DNA from: Effrenium voratum
Lineage: Eukaryota > Sar > Dinophyceae > Suessiales > Symbiodiniaceae
Reading direction: 5' to 3'
NCBI GenBank assembly: GCA_963377175.1
Contig: CAUJNA010001868.1
Location: 736,880-800,879 of the forward strand
DNA: 64,000 nt
The translations under genes were made by a program, and so were the position numbers. The notes beneath the pieces were generated by a model that had not been told where the DNA came from, ran no database searches, and saw only the letters and a program-made list of their open reading frames with translations. Shown here in pieces: positions 18,519 through 29,059 of the stretch. Within the stretch, counting starts at the first letter, position 1, and every line of letters starts with the position of its first letter.

Positions 18519-19133
18519 TCTTGCGGCGTGGCTGGATGCAACGTGTGGCTCTCACGCTTCTTTTCCTGTCTTGTACACCCCGCAGCCAGCCGGTCTCACT
18601 TTGGCCTTGGTCCGGTCTCAGCACTCCCTTGCAGCTGCAGCCCGAGCAACTTGCCCATGTCTGACCTTCAATTTCACACAGATGATGCTATTGGTGTATC
18701 ATTAGAAGGAATTCTGGCGGCGACTGTCACTCCCGCGTGTGGCACGGCTGAGGCACGGAGCCACGTCGAGCTCAATGCAGCAGAACTCCAGAAGATGGCC
18801 GCCGAGCGGTTAGAAAAAAGGGCTGCCCGAGGAAGGCAAAGGCAAGAAACCAGGTGCTTGGAAATCAGAGAAGTAACCGCAGAAATGAAATGTTTGTTGG
18901 CAACCTGAGGATGCTGGTGGAGCTGGACGTGGCTCCAGGCCTCAGCCGTGCCTGCACCAATAGCATCATCCGTGTGAAATTGAAGGTCAGACATGGGCAA
19001 GTTGCTTGGGCTGCAGCTGCAAGGGAGTGTTGAGACCGGACCAAGGCCAAAGTGAGACCGGCTGGCTGCGGGGTGTACAAGACAGGAAAAGAAGCGTGAG
19101 AGCCCACACGTTGCATCCAGCCACGCCGCAAGA
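18519..19133. repeat. Large inverted duplication, ~178-bp arms
   Basis: Left arm 18519-18696 is nearly the exact reverse complement of 18955-19133. After a 40-odd-nt bulge on the left side only, pairing resumes (about 18741-18773 with 18920-18952). Both arms encode, pointing inward, the same N-terminus MSDLQFHTDDAIG. Confidence 0.9.
18657..18908 (+). CDS. Candidate gene start MSDLQFHTDDAIG, 83 codons
   Basis: ATG at 18657 follows an acceptor-like CACTCCCTTGCAG by 25 nt. Product: MSDLQFHTDDAIG, a hydrophobic VSLEGILAATV segment, then a charged helical run (NAAELQKMAAERLEKRAARG) ending at TGA 18906. The start is repeated in the inverted arm on the minus strand, without VSLEGILAATVTPA, a 42-nt in-frame difference. 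The shared frame argues that this was coding when duplicated. A short relative (RSHAELNA) occurs near 43.2 kb. Function unknown. Confidence 0.5.
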   Translation: MSDLQFHTDDAIGVSLEGILAATVTPACGTAEARSHVELNAAELQKMAAERLEKRAARGRQRQETRCLEIREVTAEMKCLLAT

Positions 19134-19199
19134 GCATAGTAAAATGAAGGAGGGTGTTTTGAAGGTTAGATCTTCTCCGCTCTCCGAGCTATCTGCCTC

Positions 19200-19800
19200 G
19201 GCCACAGCGCCAGACAGACGCCGCAAGCTGCGAGCAGTGGGAAAGGCGCAGCAACAACAGCACGAACAAAGACATCCAGAACGCAGCAGCAGCAAGGGTA
19301 GGTTCAATGTCCGCTCTCCGCGGGTTTGCCGAGGGAGATGCCCTTGCGCAACCACTAAAGAGACACTATAGCCTCTGACAGGAGAGAGAAAGCAAGACAG
19401 AGAAGATATGGAGAAGGGCCGGGAGGACCGACAGTAACCCGTCGCAGTGGACAACCCGCGGCAACGACAGCGCGGACAACAACAGCCAGAAGCAGCGAGG
19501 GTACGGCCAATGTCCGCTCTCCGCGGGTTTGCTGAGGGAGCGGCCTTTGCGCACAAAAGAGAGACGATAGATGCAGATGGGAAAAAGAAAGCAAGACACA
19601 GAAGATATGGAGGGGAGGGGGAGAGAGGGGGGGGGGGGGGAGGGGGGAAGGGGGGGGGGGGAGGGGGAAGGGCGGGGGGGGGGGGTGTGGGTAGCAAAAA
19701 TCCGTCGCAAGGGAAAGTCTAAGCAACAACAGAAACAAGAACAACAACATCCACAAGACACGCCGGCAGGCGGCGGATTCTGTTCATGTGAGGCTTGACA
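19200..19800 (+). repeat. Three diverged ~190-bp tandem units with a G-rich tract
   Basis: CAATGTCCGCTCTCCGCGGG is at about 19305 and 19508, each preceded by a CAACAACAG-rich part and followed by AAAGCAAGACA(C)AGAAGATATGG. A third CAACAACAG part starts near 19720. Between lies a ~70-nt tract of almost only G (19618-19685). Long minus-strand Pro/Leu/Cys frames here are repeat artefacts. Confidence 0.8.
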
Positions 19801-20440
19801 GGGCGTGGTGCATACTTTACCAGCTAGATATGCAAGTGAGATTCGGTGCGATTCGGGTCTAAGTCTTGTGCGTGCGAACTGGTTTTGAGTTGTTGGTGTC
19901 TGAAATTGAGGTCGCCTTTGCTGTGATTGCTGGCGGTGAAGAAATGCCCCATTTCAAAAAACCCCTCTGAAATCCATTGAAAAGCCGAACCCATTGCAAC
20001 TGACGGCGGCCCTCACCTTCTTCTCCTCAGCTGGAACTCAAAACTGCTGTCATTGCAATTCTGGGGGTGTACCCCTTGGAGCGTACCAAGACTTAGATAT
20101 ATTGTTGTTAATATTGATTATTTTGTTATTGTGCCACGATAATGAGTATTAATGTTATTATTAAGCTGATGTTGACAGCAACTTGTTATTATAATAATTG
20201 TCAATCATAATCATTATGACTAGTGGGTATTAACTAGTTTTGGTAGTGTTTTTTTAAATACAAATTATTGTGTTTATTATAACTGACATTATTTTTGCTT
20301 GAGAGATTGCGCGAGGGGGTCCGTTGTGCACTTTAGAGACCATGCACGCATAGCACCTCTCCGCCCCACTCCGGTTTAAGACTTAGAAATGGCATGCATG
20401 GAGGTCGTGTTCAGCATTTTGAGCCCACCGCATGGTAGCA
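19801..20440. other. AT-rich gene-free stretch
   Basis: No coding-like frame. From about 20090 to 20290 the sequence is strongly AT-rich (TTATTATAATAATTGTC and similar), unlike the GC-rich exon-like blocks. Confidence 0.6.
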
Positions 20441-20445
20441 TCTTT

Positions 20446-20567
20446 ACTTCCATTTGCTTAAGAATATTTTATTATTATTATGATTTTCCCTTGTTGGTTT
20501 CAAAAGGAATTAAGCTCTACTGGAAATAGGTTTTTCATTTTTTCCGGGGGTCTTAGCCACATGGATG
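20446..20567 (+). mobile_element. Family E TIR element with TTT flanks
   Basis: ACTTCCATTTGCTTAAG to GTCTTAGCCACATGGATG. TTT on both sides (20443-20445, 20568-20570). Interior CCCTTGTTGGTTTCAAAAGG is shared by the family. Confidence 0.75.
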
Positions 20568-20742
20568 TTTTGGTCCGCCAAAAGAGCATGGCCAGCCCCA
20601 TTCGAACTTTGCATCAGATCCCCAGAGCCCCGTCCAGTCTCTGGTGCCGCCCAAAACTCAAATCCTTGGGCGTCCAAAAAGAAGGGCCTCCCCCAGTTTC
20701 GGGGGGGCGGGGTGTTTTGTTTTCTTCTTTTCTCAGCCGCAC

Positions 20743-20881
20743 CTACTGTGGATGGTTGCGAAATCCGTTCGCACCACTTGGAAACCATGGTTGAAACCAT
20801 TGTTTTGGTTGGTATTTACAGGGGAATCATCATTCCAGGGTTTCTTAGGTGGTGCAGGATTTCGTCCATCCACGGTGGTTT
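20743..20881 (+). repeat. Family C TIR element, complete copy
   Basis: CTACTGTGGATGGTTGCG...GCACCAC against GGTGGTGCAGGATTTCGTCC...CACGG, imperfect inverted ends of about 35 bp. Interior GGGGAATCATCATTCCAGGG. Confidence 0.85.
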
Positions 20882-21413
20882 GAGCAGGAAAGGCTTGCCA
20901 TTTTGCAGCGCCAGGAAAATCAGTGTTTTGGCACTCCTTCGCCCAATGCTTCCCGGTGGCGTGTTCACCACTGCTTGGCCGCGAGTGGAAACAGTGTCGC
21001 TGCAAATGCTTCTTGCAGGTGTGCACATCATGCCCGATAGGACGCGGGGGTCTCAGATTTCAGCTTTGGTTTTTGGGCGCTGGCTCTGTCCCAGGTCCTT
21101 TGGGCCCATGTTCTTCAGCCGAATTCGGCTGGTTCGGCGCATGCACCACGGCTGTGAGCAGTCGCCCTTCTTCTAGTCATGTTTCACTGGCCGCTGCCTG
21201 TGAAATGTCAGGCGGCCGCCCGCGGTAGAAGAAAATCGAGGGAGCTCCGCCGGTGGTCCACTACCAAGCCTGAGCACTTGGGAGCTGGTGTGGGCTTTAT
21301 CTCCTGTTACCTGCAAAGTTCCTTGTGACCGCATGGCACAGGCATCTCAAAGTTGAATGTGGCAGGTCCTCATAGTATTGGGCAGCTGCTGCTTCCGCTG
21401 ATTGGTGGTGAAA

Positions 21414-21482
21414 GTGAAGGTGAAGGTGGTGGTGGTGGTGGTGGTGATGGTGATGGTGTTGGCTGTGGTGTTGGCGGTGGCA
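21414..21482 (+). repeat. GGT/GAT trinucleotide microsatellite
   Basis: Run of GGTGGTGGT with GAT variants. The antisense poly-His frame is an artefact. Confidence 0.85.
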
Positions 21483-22123
21483 ATGAAGTGATACCAGCTT
21501 TGGCACAACAGGAGGTCTGCACCGGCATTTGACGCTTTGGGCTCGCAGACAGACGAATGCGGAGCCCCGGTGAACACTTGGTTGGGGTGTCCAGAACCAT
21601 ACTACTTGAAATTCTGAAAGGAGCTACGAGCAGAGGTCTCACGTTATGCCGGTAAACATAGTAATTACCTTTTTGGCCTTGGCTGAAATGACGACTATTA
21701 GCACAGGTGAAATCCTAGGTTCGGGCTAGACACTGGCCAAGTAAAACTCAGCCCTCTTTTCAGCGCTGAAATCCAGCCATGGGTCAGTTGACGGACCTCA
21801 GGCGTCGTCATTGACTTTGAGCTCTAGATTCTACATGTACACCAGACCAGATACATATTGTACATTGCATGCATCCATACGTCCGTACAAACATGCATCC
21901 ACTACATTACGTTACGTTACGATACGCGACATTACATGGCCATGGGGCATAAGCTATGGCTCCGTTTTGGGGGTGGATGAACATCCATTTGCCAACTATT
22001 TTGATGTTCACCAGGGGTTTGCTGGGTTTTGACCCACAGCCACATCAGATTACACTACCTACATACATGCTGTATAGTTGTATGCCCGCCGCAATATGCA
22101 AGGCAAAAGTTTGAGCCCCAAAG

Positions 22124-22215
22124 GCCGGATCGCTGGAACGGCTGCGTGAGGCTGGCGGAGGAGCTCGGCGCGCGGCATGGAGTCAGAGGCACGCCGACTG
22201 GGCCATGGGTGGCAG
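22124..22215 (+). CDS. Candidate short internal exon
   Basis: Between AAAG|GCCGG and GTGGCAG|GTCCG. Plus frame AGSLERLREAGGGARRAAWS then QRHADWAMGGR. GC-rich block in AT-neutral surroundings. A second plus frame is also open. Unknown. Confidence 0.38.
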
Positions 22216-22768
22216 GTCCGTTTCCTTGACACCTTGTGTGGTGTAATTTATTGGAGGGGTACATACCCCCAAAAGAACATCGGGGCTATAAGCTCGCTCC
22301 TTTTTTTTCTCGTTTCTTTCAAAGGGTTGTGCGTACAAGGAGTGTGCCAGCACCATCCTAAGAGGCCTGGGTATGTGGGAGCGGAGATTTCATTTGGAGG
22401 CACAGAGGCCAATGACTCCGGTCTCGGCACGTTGCCAAACACGGCCCTATGGGCTGGCAGACGCATTTCTGTTTTTTCCGCCCCCGGCCAAAAGTTGACG
22501 TGAACCTCATTTATTTGCACAAATGACAAGGACCGTGTGGTGAGCTGAGCTCGCTAATGATGAAGGCCCCTTAACTACTCGAGGGTTCAGTATGTCCGGT
22601 ATGCGCATTGCAGAAACTTGCCATGCCCAGTCGCATGCGCTGCCCAAATAATTCTAGCGGTCACCGACCTTGTAGCTGGAGGGCTGATTATGTTTCTTGT
22701 GACAAGCGCTTCCTATGCAACTGGCTTAAAAACAACATCTTCCTTTGGTGCGCGCAGGACCCATGTTT

Positions 22769-22893
22769 CTAGGGGTTGATCCCCATTTTTTTCAGCCATC
22801 GTTCTTTTCAACAACCAGCCATTTCCTCAGGTTTTTGGTGGTTTTCTAGAAGGAAGGATTTCTTGAAAGAATGGAAATGGAAGTTACCCCTAG
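22769..22893 (+). repeat. Family B TIR element
   Basis: CTAGGGGTTGATCCCCA to AAGTTACCCCTAG, with CAGCCATCGTTCTTTTCAAC inside. ATGT lies on both sides, suggesting a target duplication. Confidence 0.8.
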
Positions 22894-22907
22894 AATGTCC
22901 ATTTCCA

Positions 22908-23051
22908 GGGCAACTTGCGCGAGGCACCAGCTTTCAAGAGCTGCCCGAGCTGAAAGAGCATGTGGCGCCTTGGCGTCGGGCAGGGCGTTCGCCCAAACCA
23001 GACCCTGACTCTTTGAGCGAAACCAGAAGGAGGCTGTCTAGACAACAATAG
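22908..23051 (+). CDS. Candidate terminal exon
   Basis: Starts about 15 nt after the family B element. Plus frame ...FQELPELKEHVAPWRRAGRS... then KPDPDSLSETRRRLSRQQ and TAG. Charged and protein-like. Acceptor may be CATTTCCAG at 22903-22911. Unknown. Confidence 0.4.
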   Translation, partial: GQLARGTSFQELPELKEHVAPWRRAGRSPKPDPDSLSETRRRLSRQQ

Positions 23052-23261
23052 TTTGAACGTGCTTTCTGGTTGAACCGCCAAACCTTCTCGTTTTTGGGAT
23101 CCGTTTTTCTGCAAATCCCTGGGCAGACTGGCCAAAGGAGGTTTTGTTCACTGCAAGCCATAGAAGTATTCTGGTGGTTGGGCAACGCCGCATCTTTCAT
23201 TTGAGAGAAAGGCTAAGCTCTTTCGTCCAGAGATGTCTTCGCAGATATGTCTTTGTCTCAG

Positions 23262-23393
23262 GGACAGCGAAACCTAAAAGACAATAGCCTTGCATGGCCA
23301 TGTCTGAAACATTGAAGAACAATATAGCGAACGCCAAAAGCGTCCTGCTCAAAATTGCTCAAAGTTCTCTTAGGTGTTCCCGCTCGCTCATTT
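23262..23393 (+). repeat. Family N dispersed repeat, copy 2
   Basis: AGCGAAACCTAAAAG...CAAAGTTCTCTTAGGTGTTC then CCGCTCGCTCATTTC, aligned with 5436-5612. Confidence 0.6.
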
Positions 23394-23715
23394 CGGGGCG
23401 CAATAGCACAGCATGCTCTTTTTCCCTTCAAACCAACGTGGATGGATGATGTTCTTTTTGTTTCCAGACCTGGTCATCACCATATTCACAGGGCTGGGCT
23501 AGCGAGTCAACCTTCCCAGGTCTGGAACCGAAGGTGAAGCTTCTACTGTCAGGGTCGTTGCTTAGTCACCACTGGGATGCCGAGGGGCGCGGGGTATCTC
23601 TTGAGCATTCCAAGGCGCAAGCCTTGGCGGGGCCCGGGAAGGCGAACAACACAAAATCCTTTCTGTGAGCTCAGTAGCTGCGAATCTTCCAAAGGCCCCC
23701 CTGCTTTTCACACAG

Positions 23716-23825
23716 CTTTGAGACCCGGCGGAGACGAAGGCACGAAGCCGGCGCTTGCTCAGGAGGAGTTGAAGAAGTCCATCGACGCGATGAACTCCGC
23801 CGGAGCCCTCGGACCGTCCCTTTAA
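23716..23825 (+). CDS. Candidate terminal exon before a family A element
   Basis: Acceptor CTTTTCACACAG. The frame gives LRPGGDEGTKPALAQEELKK, SIDAMNSAGALGPSL and TAA. The stop lies inside a 26-bp direct repeat that brackets the next family A element. If the original frame read through that repeat, the insertion event created the end of the protein. No family recognised. Confidence 0.5.
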
Positions 23826-23841
23826 AACCCACGACAACTAG

Positions 23842-23961
23842 AGGTCCCCCAGCTAGGTGCCCTTTCTCACCAACTTTTCTGGTTGGGAGGGTTCCCCTAC
23901 TAAAATAGACGACAGAAAAGATATCGGGTGCCCTTATTCGAACCTCTCTACTAGTTTAGGT
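23842..23961 (+). mobile_element. Family A TIR element bracketed by 26-bp direct repeats
   Basis: GAGGTCCCCCAGCTAGGTGC, CCCCTACTAAAATAGACGAC and AACCTCTCTACTAG; right TIR decayed. GTCCCTTTAAAACCCAC plus a variable AACTAG-like tail occurs at 23816-23841 and 23962-23987 (23 of 26 identical). Plus orientation. Confidence 0.8.
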
Positions 23962-24246
23962 GTCCCTTTAAAACCCACAAGAAATAGGTACATTCAAAAA
24001 GACCTCCACATAGAACGACCTCACGCGACCGAATTCGCCCCAAATGGTGGTTTATGTGGGGGATAGCCCCCGAGCCACCTTATTTCAGGCTGGTGAATTA
24101 TTATAACTCACTCAGAAGATTGTCTAGAGAACAAGGTCCACATCCCATACAGGCGCAAGGAGTGCCCCCCCAGTTTCCAGTTCGGGGATTCCAAGGCGTG
24201 GGCCAGTGGGCGTGAGACGATGGCCGGGGACTTACTGGTGTGAACT

Positions 24247-24351
24247 TGGTGGTTCCCAGCTATCCGGTTCCTTAGCCTTTTGGCCTTTTAGTGTTTAGTG
24301 GTTGGATTTCCATTCAACCCACTAAAAGTTAGTCACTTTTGGCGGGGGATC
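24247..24351 (+). repeat. Family I dispersed repeat, copy 1
   Basis: GGTGGTTCCCAGCTATCCGG, CCTTAGCCTTTTGGCC, AACCCACTAAAAGTTAGTCA and GGCGGGGGATC. Related to 40715 and 55664. Confidence 0.75.
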
Positions 24352-24468
24352 TGAGGACAGCCCAGTTACGTGCAACGCAAGTTTCTTGGATGCTGCTTGC
24401 TGTGTTCTTTGTTTGACCTCTAAGGTTGTTGTGGTTGTGTTGTTCTTTCCACCAAGTAACCATCAGGA

Positions 24469-24684
24469 TTGATTTTTTGTTGGTGTGGGATCGAAGAACG
24501 GCTCGGATTTCTTCAGAGAGTCCGCAGTTCCTTTGAGGAGAAGAGCTACGGAAAGGTGCACACGTCGCGCCGGCCGGTACACAAACATTTTGAGACGAGT
24601 GGATGGAGAGGCGCAGGCGCAGCACCAGGACGAACAGTAGTGAATGTTGCAACAGTTTTACCAACAGAATGGCTTGATGAATGA
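24469..24684 (+). CDS. Candidate terminal exon, 71 codons
   Basis: Plus frame containing ERLGFLQRVRSSFEEKSYGK, then VHTSRRPVHKHFETSGWRG and VVNVATVLPTEWLDE before TGA. Protein-like and basic. No ATG at the start, so an upstream exon is expected. Unknown. Confidence 0.38.
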   Translation: MIFCWCGIEERLGFLQRVRSSFEEKSYGKVHTSRRPVHKHFETSGWRGAGAAPGRTVVNVATVLPTEWLDE

Positions 24685-24699
24685 CGCAATAAAGTCATT

Positions 24700-25650
24700 T
24701 TGTGGATCCACCATCAACCATGGGGTTCTGTGTTGCGGGGGAAAATGACGTGAGCCGCGACGCTCTCTAGCAGCACGTGTTCGCATCGAGAACGCAACAC
24801 GCCGCATGCCGCATGGCTGCACTCACTTGCTTCCCCTTTAAAGCCAGCAGCAAGCCAAGATGGCAACCTTCCAGCGTATTCCCGTTGGTTAAAACAAGCC
24901 ACGTGTCGTTGGCTGGTGTTGAACGCGGACCATCCCGGCAAAGTTAGGTCAGGCTGGGCCGGATGAATTCAGGGTATCAGGGGAAGCTACATGTTGACGC
25001 CTCTTGAGCACATGCTTGCATTCCTGCGCCAGGCTCAAGAAGAACTTGGATTCCAACTGGCATGCTGGGCGGGATGCGCCGGAGACTGAGGCATTACGAC
25101 TGTGGCCGGCAAGACGCGTATGCAAGCCAGTACCTAGCGGTTGGTCCTCATCCACCACATCCCCCATGGTGTTTTATTTGTGGCTGGTGTTCATTTCCTT
25201 TATCCACCAATGGTTGGTCGCCACTTGGCAACCCGAGCTACGCACTTGACAATTAGCACGCAGCTGATGTTTCCCAGGAACCAGGGCAACTGAATCACAA
25301 GGCTCCCATGCTGCATGCCCAATGCTGCTGTGGATATCCGAGAAGGAAGCAAAAGAAGATGGGCATCTTTGTTGAACACCCTATGTTTCACGGAGCGTCT
25401 CATAGACTTCTTGGACTTGGTCAGCTATCCGAAGAAAAAAAACAACATATTCGGCCCGAGTTCAACCATGGGGTAATGGTCATCAAAAGTGGGAGACCTT
25501 GTGCATAGCTTTGGTGCTAAGACCCAAAAGGAACCACACACCGGGCTCCTGTTTTGGAAGTTAGCAACTATACCGCTCCCATTTGCCGTTGCAACGAGTG
25601 TTTGTTTAGGAAGCCCGCACATGCATGTGCAGGAGTTTGCATAAGTTTAG
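24700..25650. other. No supported gene or repeat
   Basis: Ordinary composition, several short overlapping frames on both strands, none convincing. No TIR family member recognised. Confidence 0.4.
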
Positions 25651-25659
25651 ATTTAGATT

Positions 25660-25835
25660 GCTAAAAACCCTTGACCCACCTAAAACCCGACAAGAACCAC
25701 CCTAAAAACCACCCTTAAAACCACCTAAAACCAGCTTTAAGCCACCTTAAGCCCACCTTTCAGCCGCCCAAAGCCACTTTTCACCCCCTCGAACCCACCT
25801 AAAACCCGCCTGGAACCACCATCAAACCACCGTTC
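25660..25835 (+). repeat. Degenerate CCACCTAAAACC minisatellite
   Basis: About 12 to 14 irregular copies of a 12-14 bp unit (CCACCTTAAGCC, CCACCCTTAAAA variants). Confidence 0.75.
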
Positions 25836-25876
25836 AAGCGGGTGAAGCGCTTCACCTCGCAGATGGCTCTGAGCCC

Positions 25877-26335
25877 TTGCCAGGCTGGAGGCCGCCTGCA
25901 CTCGTTTGCGCGACACCCTGGACAAGGCCGGCGAGGCGCGGCCTGACCGGGCCCCTGTTCAAAGCGGAAGAGAAAACAAACAAAACGTGGCGCCAGCCAA
26001 TCCCAAAATCCGGTTTCCCGAAGTTGGGTAGATCTGAGGGGAGCAAGTACATGGTGCCAACTCCAAACCTTTTGTTATTCCCAGATTGGGTAGATTTTTC
26101 ACGGACAAGATGGAACTCCAAAGCTCGACAAACCACGTGGGGGTGTATTTTTATTTTTATCCTTCCGGAGCCTTTGGACATCTTTCAGGGATTCATCTTT
26201 CGGGGGTTCCCACTCACAGGTCAGTTACGAAAGTCACGGGCTTTCTGGTTGGAGCATAAGATCAGCTTGCTTGCCACTTGCCCTCTGTTTTCCCATGGCA
26301 GAAGCTTGCCTTTCATTTCTGGATCAATGAGATAG
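25877..26335 (+). CDS. Longer open frame, 152 codons, unknown
   Basis: Plus frame across non-repetitive sequence. Middle section KAEEKTNKTWRQPIPKSGFP...LGRSEGSKYMVPTPNLLL is protein-like, followed by an aromatic-rich part. Begins with TTG, so at best an internal or composite exon. Splice borders not obvious. Unknown. Confidence 0.32.
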   Translation: MPGWRPPALVCATPWTRPARRGLTGPLFKAEEKTNKTWRQPIPKSGFPKLGRSEGSKYMVPTPNLLLFPDWVDFSRTRWNSKARQTTWGCIFIFILPEPLDIFQGFIFRGFPLTGQLRKSRAFWLEHKISLLATCPLFSHGRSLPFISGSMR

Positions 26336-26630
26336 TCGACATGAACTCTGTGGACAAGCCACACGTACAGGGACGGAGCATGCGCAATCGAATTCATCCA
26401 AAGTCTTCAGGAACGCTAGAGTCAGCAAACAAAAACAACATCTAAGCTGCTAACCGATCTTTCTAAAGCATGTCTTGAAAGCTGGGTTGGCAAATCCAGC
26501 ACGTTGGTTGCTCAGAGTTGACGTAAGTACTTTGAACTGACTCTGTACGTCTCGGCTAACCGAAGCAGACTTCTCTTGTTGATCCATTTAGTTAAGGTCA
26601 AGGTTCCCGAAATATAACTTTCTTTTGCAG

Positions 26631-26943
26631 GTCCTCTGAGCAGGTGAAAGGTTCTTCACAACCACAGCGCTGCAATCTACTCTGCTTGGTACCCGACCTT
26701 CCAGAGGTGTTCATGGACTGGCAAAGGTGCGGTATGATGCGATGTGCAAGAGAGCAAGGAACAAGCCCTGCATTGGATTCCATTTTTTTTGTTCTTGGAG
26801 AAGTTGGAGCCTGCGAAGGAATAGGCTCAACATTTCTTGAACTGATTCTGCCGGATGGCGCTGATAAACACACGGTGGATGACATTGAGGGTGTAACTTC
26901 TCAAAGGGAACTTCCAACACTGAAGCGAGAGAGGGAAAGATAA
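26631..26943 (+). CDS. Candidate terminal exon, ~103 codons
   Basis: Strong acceptor AACTTTCTTTTGCAG. The frame runs SSEQVKGSSQPQRCNLLCLV ... VFMDWQRCGMMRCAREQG ... FVLGEVGACEGIG ... LELILPDGADKHTVDDIEGV and ends in a basic tail and TAA at 26941-26943. The stop overlaps the ATA target duplication of the family A element that begins at 26944. Well-balanced composition with Cys pairs. Family not recognised. Confidence 0.52.
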
Positions 26944-27041
26944 CTAGGTCCCCCAGCTAGGTGCCCTTTCTCGCTCCTTTTTTGGTTGGGAGGGTTCCCC
27001 TACTAAAATAGACTATACCGTTATTCTAATGGAGGACCCAG
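26944..27041 (+). mobile_element. Family A TIR element with ATA target duplication
   Basis: CTAGGTCCCCCAGCTAGG to TGGAGGACCCAG. ATA at 26940-26942 and 27042-27044. Slightly shortened near the right end. Plus orientation. Confidence 0.9.
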
Positions 27042-27322
27042 ATAACATGTTCGAACGCACAAGGAGATCTGGAATGCATCAGAGGGTAGCCACTGCATGG
27101 ATTCTCCAGTTGGACGCTGCTTGTGTTGTATCAGAGAGTGTTTGTCACCTTGCCTCAGAGCTTTGTGCGCCTGTGACAGCCTCTAGGCGGCCCTTTCTTG
27201 GGCCAGGCAATGCAGATTCCAGGCGTTCCTTTGCTTCTCCAGTCATTTGCAAGCCTCCAAGTTGCCGCGTGTTGGGTGTGTATTCTTCCAATGCAAAGGA
27301 ACCAGTCTGGACGCCTCTTTGA
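27042..27322 (+). CDS. Exon-like frame after a family A element
   Basis: Continues from the element end through DNMFERTRRSGMHQRVATAW, ILQLDAACVVSESVCHLASE and on to a stop at 27322. An antisense frame at 27145-27519 (…LEEYTPNTRQLGGLQMTGEA…) looks equally protein-like, so strand is unresolved. Confidence 0.33.
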
Positions 27323-27834
27323 GCATTAGCAGAGCGCAAGGCAAATGATGCTGGCAACCGCGAAGCATAAATCAAGCAAACAACACCCAACACGGATAGG
27401 GGAAGCACACATCGGCATGCATCAAGGCAACAACCGACCGTCCAAATGCGCATGTTCCTGCGGTCCATTTGATTCAGGGTTGTGGGATCACGGGGTTCAG
27501 CCCCACTTCTGTGATACAAGTTTCGGAATCCCCTCTTCAGAGGGGTGGTTAGTCTTTGGGAGGCCCTGTTTCTACGCAGAAGTCATTTCTCACAGCCCTG
27601 CTTTGATTTGATTTGGTCATTGATTAAATTGATTCTGTTGGTGTGTCTTCTTGAACCATCTTGATCCTTGAGTGGCGGTGTCCCTTTGGTCTTCCCATTG
27701 GCCGCGCATCAGGACCGCGTCCTTTGCTGCGCGCTGAGAGGGGAAGTCATATCCGGCACTGCCAACGGAAGGGTGAAGTTGGACACCATCCAAGCATGTG
27801 TTTTTGTATCGGCATATGTCTTTTTTAAGCAAAC

Positions 27835-27912
27835 CTACTGCAAAAACGGGTGGTTGTCCTTTTGGCTTCCCTTTAAAGCCACAAAACAGGGGTACCCTCA
27901 CAAGACACATCT
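27835..27912 (-). repeat. Family O repeat, inverted copy
   Basis: TCCTTTTGGCTTCCCTTTAA...GGGGTACCCTCA is the reverse of the O unit at 35922. Confidence 0.65.
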
Positions 27913-28194
27913 ATATGTGCCCCTTTTTGTGCTTTTAAACATCACCTTTCGGTCAACTTGAAAGTGAGTTTCCTGTCAGTGGGGGTTCTGAAGGGGACAC
28001 ATAGGGAGCGCTGAAAGAGTTGACTTGTTTTGGAGCCTCCTGACAGGGCGCAGGACCATGATACATCGGCAGGTGTTGGTTCTTCAGGTGGTTGGCTTCC
28101 TTTTGGGCTACGATTTCAATCCATCCCTAGTGCTTCCAGGCAAGCCACTAGCAGCTGACCAGGTATGGCTACCTTTGGGTTTTACATCATGGCT

Positions 28195-28312
28195 TCCCCT
28201 TTACCAGGGCTCCTTAAAAGATACATTTTGCCCATTTAAAACATGGTTTGTGTAAAGGGAATCCACAATTTACAAGGCAATGTTCAGGTGTATAATGGAA
28301 GGATCCCTGTAG
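28195..28312 (+). repeat. Family P dispersed repeat, copy 1
   Basis: CAGGGCTCCTTAAAAGAT...TTTACAAGGCAATGTTCAGG then TGTATAATGGAAGGATCCCT. Matches 39462 and 46858. Confidence 0.7.
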
Positions 28313-28341
28313 CATTGCTATAGTGGCTTGCCTGTAATTCC

Positions 28342-28635
28342 TTGTTTGGGCATCTCAGAGGGACCCCCTATGAAAATGGCAGTCTGCTATTGCAAAAAGG
28401 CTTCCTCGGGAGAACCTCGAAGGACAAATTTGATGGAATTGAGGCGGACATCTTGTCGACTGGGGTTGCGGGATTGAGGGCTTGGGCTTCTGCGATACCA
28501 GGAGACGGGTTTTCAATGTTCGAAGTGAAGGTCTTTCATTCGGACCATTCCCACCCAGGCCGATATGGCTCAACAGTCCACTTGAATGCTATGAAACTTC
28601 AGAGTTGGCAAGTGATTGGTGGACACGAATGCTAA
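28342..28635 (+). CDS. Candidate exon, 97 codons
   Basis: Non-repetitive plus frame: GFLGRTSKDKFDGIEADILS, TGVAGLRAWASAIPGDGFSM, FEVKVFHSDHSHPGRYGS and KLQSWQVIGGHEC before TAA. Globular, well-mixed composition. Starts with TTG in frame, so an upstream exon is expected. Unknown. Confidence 0.42.
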   Translation: MFGHLRGTPYENGSLLLQKGFLGRTSKDKFDGIEADILSTGVAGLRAWASAIPGDGFSMFEVKVFHSDHSHPGRYGSTVHLNAMKLQSWQVIGGHEC

Positions 28636-29059
28636 TGACGTCAGGGTCCCGGACGCATGGTGGTTTTCAAGGGACAGGGTGACTGGTTCAAAACATGTTC
28701 TAGACCAGTGAACGCAAACACACCATGTTCGGAAAAAATCAGTGTTCGAGGAACCTTGATGTTAAGGGCTCAGTGTTCATTTGCTGAGCAGGGTACGTTT
28801 TATTTGCCAAAAGCGGGGATGGGGCTGAGGACGGCTTGTGGTGCCCTGTATAGGATAACTCACTTGGGAACTGACTTGAAATGGTTCGAAGCAACAATTA
28901 ACTTTAGAGCCTCCGGCTCAGTCCGCCGACATTGTCCTCTCCCTTTTCTCCTTCTTCCTCTCTTCCTTGTCTCCCTTGTGTGTTCTGTCGTCCTCTCTCC
29001 CTCTCTCGGCTCCCATCCTCCCCATCCCCCCAAGCCTCTCTCTCCCCAATCTCCCTCTC

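Noticed and set aside
18987..19756. Pro/Leu/Cys-rich minus ORFs up to 236 codons
   Set aside because: Antisense of the G-tract and the CAACAACAG repeats.
20565..21176. 203-codon plus ORF
   Set aside because: A third of it is family C element sequence; no independent support.
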